Below, in pieces: positions 1-6,021 of a DNA stretch of 9,051 nucleotides. Source of the stretch: Desulfuromonadales bacterium (GTDB taxonomy: Bacteria > Desulfobacterota > Desulfuromonadia > Desulfuromonadales > JACZKF01); assembly GCA_014860175.1 (NCBI GenBank), contig JACZKF010000364.1:1-9051 (forward strand). Reading direction: 5' to 3'. The notes below the pieces were generated by a model. The model was not told the origin of the DNA and did no database searches. It saw nothing but the letters and a program-made list of their open reading frames with translations. Position 1 is the stretch's first letter. Every line of letters starts with the position of its first letter. The translations under genes were made by a program, and so were the position numbers.

Positions 1-1059
1 GGCGTGCCCCATCCCGGAACGGCCGCCGGCCGCCAGGACCGTCTTCTTGGAAGCCCATTCCCGGGCCAGACCGATGATGTCGCGGGCCTTGACGCCGGAG
101 ATACCCTCGGCCCACTCGGGGGTCTTCGGGATGCCATCGACCTCACCCATGACATAGGAGACCCACTTGTCGAAGCCGTAGGTGTGGGTGTCGACATACT
201 CCTTGTCGTACTTGTTTTCGGTGAGCCAGGTGTAGGCGATCCCCAGGGCCAGGGTAGTGTCGGTCCCCGGCTTGGGGGCGATCCATTTGTCGGCGCCGAT
301 AACCGAAGTGAAGTTGCAGAAGGGGTCGATGAAGATGAACTTGATCCCCAGCTTCTTCATGTGGAAGCGCCAGTTGTCGGTCTCGTTCCAGGCGTAGTCG
401 CCGGAGGTGGTGTTGGGGTCGGAGCTCCAGAAGATGATCTGTTCCGTGTGCTCGAAGGTGTCGGTGAGCAGATCGTAGGCGGGCGGCTGGCCGAGGCGCC
501 AGTGGAAGCCCCAGGCGTGGATCGCCCCCCAGTACCACCCCTGCCAGCTGTCCGGGTCGTGGTCGATCCAGGTGCAGCCGACCAGATTCCAGAAGCGCTC
601 CAGGGCGCTCATCCGGTAGCCGATGTTCCCCCATGAATCGTGCGAGGAGCCGGTTACGGCGATGCTCGAAGGGCCGTGCGCCTCTTTCAAGCGGATAATT
701 TCGCTGGAGGTAATCTTCAGCGCCTCCTCCCAGCTGATCGGCTCATAGCCCGAAACGCCGCGGTTTTGCGGGTTGCGCTCGCCGTTCGGGTCGAAGTCGA
801 CGCGCTTCAGCGGGGTCAGGAGACGATCTTTGGAATAGACCTGCTGCTTCGCCCCCTGCACCCAGCAGGCGACCGACGCCTTGTTGGGGCGGGTGAAGGT
901 CTCGCCTCTGGCTTCAATCGTCCAAGGCGCGGCGTCGTCCTTTTGGTCGTAGTTGAGAGGCATGATGCGGACGATCTTCTCGTCCTGGACATGCACCTCG
1001 ACGGGACCGCTGAGGGTACAGTTGACGAATTTTTTGACATCAGATGAAGATTGAGCCAT
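1..1059 (-). CDS. Transhydroxylase-like molybdopterin oxidoreductase, catalytic subunit (N-terminal part)
   Basis: The gene runs off the left edge, leaving 353 N-terminal residues. It belongs to the DMSO-reductase superfamily and, compared from memory, is closest to the large subunit of Pelobacter acidigallici pyrogallol-phloroglucinol transhydroxylase. Shared stretches include FDPNGERNPQ (88-97), SSHDSWGN (138-145), DHDPDSWQGW (166-175) and FWSSDP (210-215). Three active-site positions of that enzyme appear kept: His140 (His144 there), Asp170 (Asp174) and Ser171, the Mo ligand (Ser175). There is no N-terminal Cys cluster and no twin-arginine signal, so it is probably cytoplasmic, with Fe-S clusters expected on a separate small subunit beyond the edge. 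The start at 1059 has AAGGAG seven bases upstream. A promoter near 1292-1320 suggests its own transcript. The family is clear. The substrate is not: the upstream genes are not those of the known gallate/phloroglucinol route, so it may act on another hydroxylated compound. Confidence 0.87.
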   Translation of the reverse strand, partial: MAQSSSDVKKFVNCTLSGPVEVHVQDEKIVRIMPLNYDQKDDAAPWTIEARGETFTRPNKASVACWVQGAKQQVYSKDRLLTPLKRVDFDPNGERNPQNRGVSGYEPISWEEALKITSSEIIRLKEAHGPSSIAVTGSSHDSWGNIGYRMSALERFWNLVGCTWIDHDPDSWQGWYWGAIHAWGFHWRLGQPPAYDLLTDTFEHTEQIIFWSSDPNTTSGDYAWNETDNWRFHMKKLGIKFIFIDPFCNFTSVIGADKWIAPKPGTDTTLALGIAYTWLTENKYDKEYVDTHTYGFDKWVSYVMGEVDGIPKTPEWAEGISGVKARDIIGLAREWASKKTVLAAGGRSGMGHA

Positions 1060-1101
1060 TGTTACTCTCCTTTCAGAGCAAATAGGCGAGAGGGCCTGCC
1101 C

Positions 1102-1251
1102 TCATTTGCCGGCCGCCCCTTGGGGATGACCGGTGATGATTTCTGGTCGGCCAGGCACCGCAGTTTCCTTTCCGTCCAGCGTGGCGGTGGCCGCCTTCCC
1201 GTTTGCTGCCGGGTCACGGGCCCCTGGCTCCAGGGGTTGGGCCATCGTCAT
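1102..1251 (-). CDS. Possible small ORF or leader (49 residues), function unknown
   Basis: An open frame of 49 codons lies in the leader between the promoter at 1292-1320 and the molybdenum enzyme, starting MTMAQPLEPG and ending PQGAAGK. AGGA sits four bases before the first ATG (1251), and a second ATG follows at 1245. The segment ATLDGKETAVP faintly recalls the first beta-hairpin of 2Fe-2S ferredoxin-like domains, so a decayed remnant is possible. The similarity is too short to rely on. Its TGA overlaps, as ATGA, the start of a ten-codon frame whose own stop lies beside the AAGGAG site of the next gene. No membrane segment, cysteine or recognised domain is present. Codon use is only weakly biased, so it may not be translated. 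Confidence 0.25.
   Translation of the reverse strand: MTMAQPLEPGARDPAANGKAATATLDGKETAVPGRPEIITGHPQGAAGK
1221..1236 (-). other. Small perfect hairpin in the leader of the molybdenum-enzyme transcript
   Basis: Arms CCCCTGG (1221-1227) and CCAGGGG (1230-1236) pair perfectly around CT; as RNA the loop would open to four bases. It lies about 50 bases downstream of the predicted transcription start and 160 bases before the ATG at 1059, inside the possible small ORF. There is no T-run after it, so it is not a standard terminator. It could be part of a structured leader. I could not match the leader to a molybdenum-cofactor riboswitch. Confidence 0.3.
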
Positions 1252-1276
1252 GTAATCCTACACACAATTTTACATG
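1249..1276. promoter_or_regulatory. Inverted repeat, candidate operator
   Basis: CATGTAA (1249-1255) and TTACATG (1270-1276) form a perfect 7-base dyad with a 14-base spacer. The arm centres are 21 bases apart, two helical turns, as expected for a dimeric regulator bound to one face of the DNA. It begins roughly 8-10 bases downstream of the transcription start predicted from the promoter at 1292-1320, a usual place for a repressor site. The regulator is not in the window. Confidence 0.42.
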
Positions 1277-1291
1277 CAATATCTGTCGCTA

Positions 1292-1320
1292 AAAATAAAA
1301 CACTGTTCGCTATGTGTCAA
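1292..1320 (-). promoter_or_regulatory. Sigma70-type promoter for the molybdenum-enzyme gene
   Basis: On the minus strand there is a perfect -35 box TTGACA (1315-1320), a 17-base spacer and TATTTT (1292-1297, four of six matches to TATAAT). The surrounding 1260-1320 is conspicuously AT-rich in otherwise GC-rich DNA. Transcription would begin near 1284-1286 and give a leader of about 225 bases before the ATG at 1059. It would make the molybdenum enzyme at least partly independent of the operon upstream. Confidence 0.62.
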
Positions 1321-1340
1321 GGGAATTCCACCAGCAATTT

Positions 1341-1376
1341 CCCTCTCCCCCGCCGGTATCCGGGCGGGGGAGAGGG
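1341..1376 (-). terminator. Strong GC-rich hairpin after the reductase gene; possible terminator or interspersed repeat
   Basis: A perfect 14-base-pair stem (CCCTCTCCCCCGCC at 1341-1354, its complement at 1363-1376) has an 8-base loop and starts seven bases beyond the reductase stop codon. Its position between the end of the operon and a new promoter suits a terminator. No T-run follows on either strand, so it is not a canonical intrinsic terminator; it may block 3' decay or halt polymerase with Rho. CCCTCTCCCC-type palindromes also occur as dispersed intergenic repeats in GC-rich proteobacteria, which is a real alternative. Confidence 0.5.
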
Positions 1377-1382
1377 CTCCTG

Positions 1383-3422
1383 CTACAGCGCCATCGCCAC
1401 TTCGTAGGCGGAAGCGATCGCCTTCATGGCGTTGCCGACCTTTTGCCCGTCGCCGACCGCATAGAGCTCGGCGACTTTCCCTTCCAGGGCCTTGACCAGC
1501 TCTTTGCGGGAGCGGTCGCCGACGCTGATGATGATGGTGTCGGCATCGAGCAGGAAACGGGTGGCGCACTTTTCCAGCTGCAGCCCCTCGGGGGTGATCT
1601 CCTTGACCTTGACGTTGCTGGCGACGCGGATGTTGGCCTTGTAGAAGCGACGCAGCAGGTAGCCCCGGGAGGTGTAGCCCATCCCCGGCACCACCGCCTC
1701 TCGTTCGGTGACGATGCTCACCAGTTTCCCCTGGGAGGCGAGATACTCGGCGGTGTCGACGGCGGCGTAGCCGGCCCGGCAGGCGTAGCTGTAGTTGGAG
1801 ACGGTGCCGGTGAGATCGCCTTCGATCGGCTCTTCCTTTTTCCGGCAGGTGAAACTGCACAGGTAGCTGCAGGTCATGATGGCGACCCGGTTGCCGACGG
1901 CGGCCTTGCCGCTCATCACGTCTTCGACGGTGACGATATTGGGGAGGTCGACTCCGGGGATCTTGTCGGCCACTGCCGGGTCGGCGCCGACCGCCACGAT
2001 CACCGCGTCGGGCTTGGCCTGGGCCACTGCCTCGGCCGTCACTTCGCTGTTGAGCAGCACCTTGACCCCGGCTTTGGGCAGGGCTTTTTCCATATAGACC
2101 GAGAGCCGCTCGTTCTCGGCTTTGGCCGGGGAGAGGACCGACTGGCGAAAGGCGCCGCCGAGGCGGGCGTCCTTCTCATGCAGCGTCACCTCATGCCCCC
2201 GCTTGGCGGCAATCAGGGCGGCTTCGCAGCCGGCCGGGCCGCCACCGACGACCAGCACCTTCTTCCTGGTCGCCGCTTGCGGCAGCTCCTCCAGGGAGGT
2301 TTCCCCCATCCGCCCGGCCGCCGGGTTGGTCAGACAGGTGGTCGGCTTGAGCATCCACAGGACGTCAAAACAGCCCTGGCAGCACCAGACGCAGGGGAGG
2401 ATATCGTCGGCCTGGCCGTTGAGGATCTTGTTGGCGTATTCGGGGTCGGAGATCTGCGGCCGGCCGATGCAGACGAAGTCGGCCTTGCCGCTGGCCAGCA
2501 CCTCTTCGGCCATGTCTTCGGAGATCCGCTTGGCCACCATCACCGGCACCTTGACCGTCTTCTTGATCCCTTCGGCCATGTAGAGCCAAGAGCCGCGCGG
2601 CGAGCCGGCGGTCTGGTCGTGCAGGGGGTGGTTCGATTCGCGCAGACCGGCGGAGATGTTGATGCAGTCGCACCCCGCTTCTTCCAGGGCGACGGCGATC
2701 ATCCGCGAGTCGATATGGGTCACCCCGCCGTCGGGATAGTAGTCGTCGCCGTTGATCCGGGCCATGACCGGGTAGTCGTGGCCGCAGCACTGCTTGATCT
2801 CCTGGATCACTTCCTTGGCGAATTTCACCCCACCCTCGATGCCGCCGTATTCATCGGCGCGCTGGTTGAGGAAGGGGGAGAGGAAGGAGCTGCCGAGGTA
2901 GCCGTGGGCGAAGTGCGCCTCGACGGTGTCGAAGCCGGCCGTCTTGGCCCGCAGCGCCGCCTGGCCGAACTGCTTGATGCACTCCTTGATCTCGTACAGG
3001 GTCATCGCCCGCGGCGGCTCTTTGTACAGCGCCTGAGCGCTGGCGATGGCCGAGCAGGAGATCGGCTGGGTGCCGCCGGTCATGGTGCTCGACTGCCGCC
3101 CCGAGTGCATGATCTGCAGCGAGACTTTGGCGCCGTACTTGTGAATTTCGTCGGTCAGTTTCTTCAGGGTCGGGATGAAGCGATCGTGCGACACGGCGCA
3201 GTTGATGACCGAGCGGCCGATCGGGTAGTCGACCGCGGCCGCCTCGATGACGATCAGGCCGACCCCCCCCTTGGCCCGCAGGCCGTAGTAGTGGACCGCC
3301 TCTTCGGTAAAATGTCCCTGGTAGGTGTAGTTGGTGCACATCGCCGGCATCACCAGGCGGTTCTTCAGCTCCAGGGTCCCGAACTTACCCGGCTGGGCGA
3401 GCAGTTTTGGTTTGGTCTCCAT
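1383..3422 (-). CDS. 2-Enoate/2,4-dienoyl-CoA reductase-like Fe-S flavoprotein (old yellow enzyme family)
   Basis: A 679-residue protein with the family's usual three-part plan. An FMN TIM barrel covers about residues 1-340 (LKNRLVMPAM, QIMHSGRQ, and the EAHFAHGYLGSSFLSPFLNQ segment at 168-187, whose Tyr175 matches the catalytic Tyr of E. coli 2,4-dienoyl-CoA reductase). A 4Fe-4S site CX2CX3CX11C uses Cys344, 347, 351 and 363, with an extra Cys348. An FAD Rossmann motif VVGGGPAG is at 391-398, and a C-terminal flavin contact AVGDG at 655-659. It probably reduces a conjugated C=C bond of an enoate or enoyl-CoA in the cytoplasm. Oddly, the pyridine-nucleotide Rossmann loop near 513-556 lacks GXGXXG and holds a roughly 30-residue insertion with Cys518, 522, 526 and 548, so NAD(P)H may not be its usual electron partner. 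The start has AAGGAG upstream. It is last in the operon, 86 bases after the CoA-transferase. Confidence 0.88.
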   Translation of the reverse strand: METKPKLLAQPGKFGTLELKNRLVMPAMCTNYTYQGHFTEEAVHYYGLRAKGGVGLIVIEAAAVDYPIGRSVINCAVSHDRFIPTLKKLTDEIHKYGAKVSLQIMHSGRQSSTMTGGTQPISCSAIASAQALYKEPPRAMTLYEIKECIKQFGQAALRAKTAGFDTVEAHFAHGYLGSSFLSPFLNQRADEYGGIEGGVKFAKEVIQEIKQCCGHDYPVMARINGDDYYPDGGVTHIDSRMIAVALEEAGCDCINISAGLRESNHPLHDQTAGSPRGSWLYMAEGIKKTVKVPVMVAKRISEDMAEEVLASGKADFVCIGRPQISDPEYANKILNGQADDILPCVWCCQGCFDVLWMLKPTTCLTNPAAGRMGETSLEELPQAATRKKVLVVGGGPAGCEAALIAAKRGHEVTLHEKDARLGGAFRQSVLSPAKAENERLSVYMEKALPKAGVKVLLNSEVTAEAVAQAKPDAVIVAVGADPAVADKIPGVDLPNIVTVEDVMSGKAAVGNRVAIMTCSYLCSFTCRKKEEPIEGDLTGTVSNYSYACRAGYAAVDTAEYLASQGKLVSIVTEREAVVPGMGYTSRGYLLRRFYKANIRVASNVKVKEITPEGLQLEKCATRFLLDADTIIISVGDRSRKELVKALEGKVAELYAVGDGQKVGNAMKAIASAYEVAMAL

Positions 3423-3466
3423 CGCTATTCTCCTTTTCCCGGCAGGCGATCGCCGGCTCGAGCAAA

Positions 3467-3497
3467 GCGGCCCCCCCGCAGACGCGAGGCGGGCCGC
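3467..3497 (-). other. GC-rich inverted repeat between CoA-transferase and reductase genes
   Basis: GCGGCCC (3467-3473) pairs with GGGCCGC (3491-3497), and two further pairs are possible inside after a bulge. It lies in the 86-base gap and would form a hairpin in the polycistronic message. Only TTT follows on the minus strand, so full termination is unlikely; partial attenuation or mRNA protection is possible. The palindrome GGCGATCGCC (3443-3452) lies nearby with no evident role. Confidence 0.3.
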
Positions 3498-3508
3498 CGG
3501 TAGCTGGG

Positions 3509-4753
3509 CTAGATGATGTCGTCTTTTTTCAGCTGCTCGACCTGTTCCTTGCTGTAGCCGAGCAGTTCAGACAAGACCTCCTCATTGTGCGAGCCGAGAT
3601 AGCCGCCGGGGAGGTCGAACCCCCCCTTCAGCTCGGAGAAGCGGAAGGGGAAATCGTGCCCCTTGGCCCCGATCACTTTCCCCAGTTCCGGATGGTACAG
3701 ATCGGTGATCATCCCCCGGTGGGCGAGCTGCGGGTCGGCCAGCACTTCGGGGATGGTCGCCACGCTGCCGGCGGCGCAGCCGGCAGCGCGCACCTTGTCC
3801 ACCACTTCGTGCTTGGGGAGGGTGCGGGTCCAGGCTTCCACCGTGTTATCGACGAAGTCGGCGTTGGCCTGCCGGTGGTCGAGTTTCTGGCAGCGCGGAT
3901 CGTTGATCAGCTCCTCGCGCCCCATCGCCCGGCACAGACCGGCCCAGTGGCTGTCGGCGGCGCTGCAGATGGTAGCATAACCGTCCTTGCACTCGTAGGA
4001 ATTGAACGGGGTCAGCCGCAGGCGGCGGTTGCCGGTACGGATCGGGATGTTGTTGTCGACGTAGACATCGAGGCTCTCCTCCATCAGGAAGGAGACCAGC
4101 GAATCCATCATCGAGACATCGACGTGCTGCCCCTTGCCGGTCTGATCCCGGTAGCGCAGCGCCGCCTGCAGGCCGATGACCATGTAGAGGGCGGCGATCA
4201 GATCGCCCCCGGCCACCCCCAGCCGCACCGGCGGCTGCTCGGGGTAGCCGGTGACCTCCATCACCCCGCTCATCGCCTCGACGACCGGATCAAAGGCGGC
4301 AAAGTGTTTGTAGGGGCCGTCCTGGCCAAAGCCGGAGCAGGAGCCGAGGATGATGTCGCTCTTGAGCTTTTTCAGATCCTCGTAGCCGAAGCCGAGCTTC
4401 TCCATGGTGCCGGGGAGGAAGTTCTCCGCCACGATATCGGCGGTCTTGATCAGTTCGGCCAGAATCTCCTTCCCCTTTTCCGCTTTCAGGTTGAGGGAGA
4501 CGCTCTTTTTCCCCCGCGAACGTTTCAGGATGCAGAGGGAGATCTCTTTCGGGTCGGTCTTCTTGAAAGTGATCCCCTTGGGGCCGAAGTAGGGGCCGTT
4601 GGAACGCACCGCGTCGCCGCCGACATGCTTCTCAATCTTGATCACTTCCGCCCCGAGATAGGCGAAGATTTCAGTGGCGTAGGGGCCGGAAAGCCAGGCG
4701 GTCATATCGATGATCCGGACACCTTCGAGCGGTTTTTTGATTTCTTTCGACAT
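3509..4753 (-). CDS. Family III (CaiB/BaiF, formyl-CoA transferase type) CoA-transferase
   Basis: A 414-residue enzyme that moves CoA between two carboxylic acids through an enzyme-bound aspartyl anhydride. The N-terminal signature GVRIIDMTAWLSGPYA (11-26) and LGAEVIKIEK (33-42) is typical. The catalytic aspartate is Asp217 in VSMMDS, equivalent to Asp169 of Oxalobacter formyl-CoA transferase. GSCSGFGQDGPY (137-148) and the C-terminal GMITDLYHPELG are also characteristic. Length is normal for the family. It is a single gene, unlike the two-subunit benzylsuccinate CoA-transferase BbsEF. Placed 81 bases after the thiolase, it is the only acid-activating enzyme visible, so it probably makes the CoA ester used by the mutase and thiolase, with succinyl-CoA or a pathway product as donor (inference). 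The start at 4753 has AGGAG upstream. The acid substrate cannot be told from sequence. Confidence 0.9.
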   Translation of the reverse strand: MSKEIKKPLEGVRIIDMTAWLSGPYATEIFAYLGAEVIKIEKHVGGDAVRSNGPYFGPKGITFKKTDPKEISLCILKRSRGKKSVSLNLKAEKGKEILAELIKTADIVAENFLPGTMEKLGFGYEDLKKLKSDIILGSCSGFGQDGPYKHFAAFDPVVEAMSGVMEVTGYPEQPPVRLGVAGGDLIAALYMVIGLQAALRYRDQTGKGQHVDVSMMDSLVSFLMEESLDVYVDNNIPIRTGNRRLRLTPFNSYECKDGYATICSAADSHWAGLCRAMGREELINDPRCQKLDHRQANADFVDNTVEAWTRTLPKHEVVDKVRAAGCAAGSVATIPEVLADPQLAHRGMITDLYHPELGKVIGAKGHDFPFRFSELKGGFDLPGGYLGSHNEEVLSELLGYSKEQVEQLKKDDII

Positions 4754-4796
4754 GGTTCAATCTCCTGCTGGGTTGGACGATAGGTTATGGGTATGG

Positions 4797-4812
4797 CACC
4801 TGAAGTCAGGTG
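4797..4812. promoter_or_regulatory. Short dyad between thiolase and CoA-transferase genes
   Basis: CACCTGA (4797-4803) and TCAGGTG (4806-4812) form a nearly continuous 16-base palindrome in the 81-base intercistronic gap, 44 bases upstream of the CoA-transferase start. It could be a regulator site or a six-pair RNA hairpin. No convincing promoter boxes surround it, so a second transcription start here is not supported. Confidence 0.25.
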
Positions 4813-4834
4813 AAGGCAAATCCGGTTTCCGCGG

Positions 4835-5998
4835 CTACTCGCCGTGGAGGATCGTGACTGCGACCACCGCCGTCTCGCCGGCCATGTTGCCGCCGCCGTT
4901 TTCGGTCAGGCCGATGTCGGGGTGCTTCGGCATCTGCCGCTTGCCGGCCTCGCCGCGCATCTGCCAGGCGATTTCGGCGACCTGGGCGATGCCGGTGGCG
5001 CCGGCCGGGTGCCCCTTGGCGGTCAGTCCGCCGGAGGTGTTCACCGGCAGCCGTCCGTCGAACCAGGTGGCCCGCTCGTCCATCATCCGCCCGCTGGCCC
5101 CCGCCTCGCAGAAGCCGAGCTCCTCGTAGAGGTAGAGTTCGATCGGGGCGACGGCGTCATGCACTTCCGCCACCTGGACGTCGGCGGCGCTGATGCCGGC
5201 CTGCTGGTAGGCTTTTTTCGCCACCCGGTTGGCAATCGACAGGCTCTGGCGGCCGCTGATGTCGAAGCTGCCGAGAACGCTGCTGGCGATCCGCACCGGC
5301 CGTTTCCCCATCCGCTGCGCCATCTCCCGATCGCCGATCAGGCAGGCCGCCGCCCCGTCGCCCAGCGGACAGCACATCAGCAGGGTGATCGGGTCGGCGA
5401 TCATCCGCGAGGCGAGAATCTCCTCGACGCTGCGCGCCTTCTGATACTGGGAGTGCGGGTTGAGAGAGCCGTGGAAATGGTTCTTGGCCGCCACCTGGGC
5501 CAGCTGCTCGTGAGTGATGCCGTACTTTTCCATGTGGCTGCGAAAGCGCATGGCATAGATGCCGGAGAAGACCATCCCCATCTGCCCCTCGATGGCGACA
5601 TCGGTGGAGGTGGCCAGCGCCTTCAGGCTGGTCGGGGTGTCGCCGCAAAACAGCTTCTCCACCCCCACTACCAGCGCCAGCTTGGCCTGACCGGCGGCCA
5701 CCGTCTGATGCGCCAGCTGAAAAGCGGTGGAGCCGGAGGCGCAGGCGTTCTCGACGTTGATGATCGGAATGCCGGTGATGCCGGCCTCGCGCATGATCCC
5801 CTGCCCCCGGATCGACTCCTGCCCCTGCAGGATCCCGGCATAGGCATTGCCGACGAAAGCGATGTCGATGTCGTGGGGGTCGATGTTCGATTCTCTGATG
5901 GCTTCCCAGATCGGATCGTAGGCGAGCTCCTTCAAGCTCTTCTCCTGATACTTCCCGAAACGGTTCATTGAGACGCCGAGTACGTACGTTTCTTTCAA
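4835..5998 (-). CDS. SCP-x/BbsB-type thiolase
   Basis: A 387-residue thiolase of the lipid-transfer/SCP-x branch, the type that works with a separate zinc-ribbon/OB-fold (DUF35) protein, as in BbsAB benzoylsuccinyl-CoA thiolase and the Ltp2-ChsH2 steroid aldolases. The nucleophile is Cys86 in NVENACASGST; His280 (EVHDAVAP) and His330 (GGLTAKGHPAGATG) complete the expected site. The C-terminal loop reads TENGGGN, without the second cysteine of classical thiolases, as is common in this branch. Retention of Cys86 favours CoA-dependent cleavage over Ltp2-type retro-aldol cleavage, but both remain possible. Translation most likely starts at a TTG (5996-5998): AGGGGAG is seven bases upstream, and the N-terminal strand (TYVLGVSMNRFGK) would be lost if Met11 were used. 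It follows the B12/DUF35 fusion by 23 bases, and that protein probably supplies its partner domain. Confidence 0.9.
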   Translation of the reverse strand: MKETYVLGVSMNRFGKYQEKSLKELAYDPIWEAIRESNIDPHDIDIAFVGNAYAGILQGQESIRGQGIMREAGITGIPIINVENACASGSTAFQLAHQTVAAGQAKLALVVGVEKLFCGDTPTSLKALATSTDVAIEGQMGMVFSGIYAMRFRSHMEKYGITHEQLAQVAAKNHFHGSLNPHSQYQKARSVEEILASRMIADPITLLMCCPLGDGAAACLIGDREMAQRMGKRPVRIASSVLGSFDISGRQSLSIANRVAKKAYQQAGISAADVQVAEVHDAVAPIELYLYEELGFCEAGASGRMMDERATWFDGRLPVNTSGGLTAKGHPAGATGIAQVAEIAWQMRGEAGKRQMPKHPDIGLTENGGGNMAGETAVVAVTILHGE

Positions 5999-6005
5999 GG
6001 CTCCA

Positions 6006-6012
6006 CTCCCCT
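6006..6012 (-). promoter_or_regulatory. Ribosome binding site supporting the TTG start of the thiolase
   Basis: AGGGGAG on the minus strand ends seven bases before the TTG at 5996-5998. No ATG or GTG gives an in-frame alternative in the 23-base gap, and the conserved thiolase N-terminus begins directly after the TTG. Confidence 0.6.
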
Positions 6013-6021
6013 GGTTGGATG

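Noticed and set aside
4..1047. Plus-strand frames opposite the molybdenum-enzyme gene
   Set aside because: The minus-strand frame open from 1059 to the edge matches the transhydroxylase family over its whole visible length, so the plus-strand frames are shadows.
1060..1284. Molybdenum-cofactor riboswitch
   Set aside because: The location is suggestive and hairpins are present, but I could not identify the conserved core of that RNA family by eye, so it is only raised as a test.
1314..3503. A 729-codon open frame on the plus strand opposite the reductase gene
   Set aside because: It is a product of high GC and codon bias on the other strand. Its translation is rich in Gly, Arg, Asp and Val with no recognisable domain, while the minus-strand frame has clear FMN, Fe-S and FAD motifs.
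4813..4834. Internal promoter before the CoA-transferase (TTGCCT as -35)
   Set aside because: No acceptable -10 box lies 16-18 bases downstream, so the match is no better than chance.
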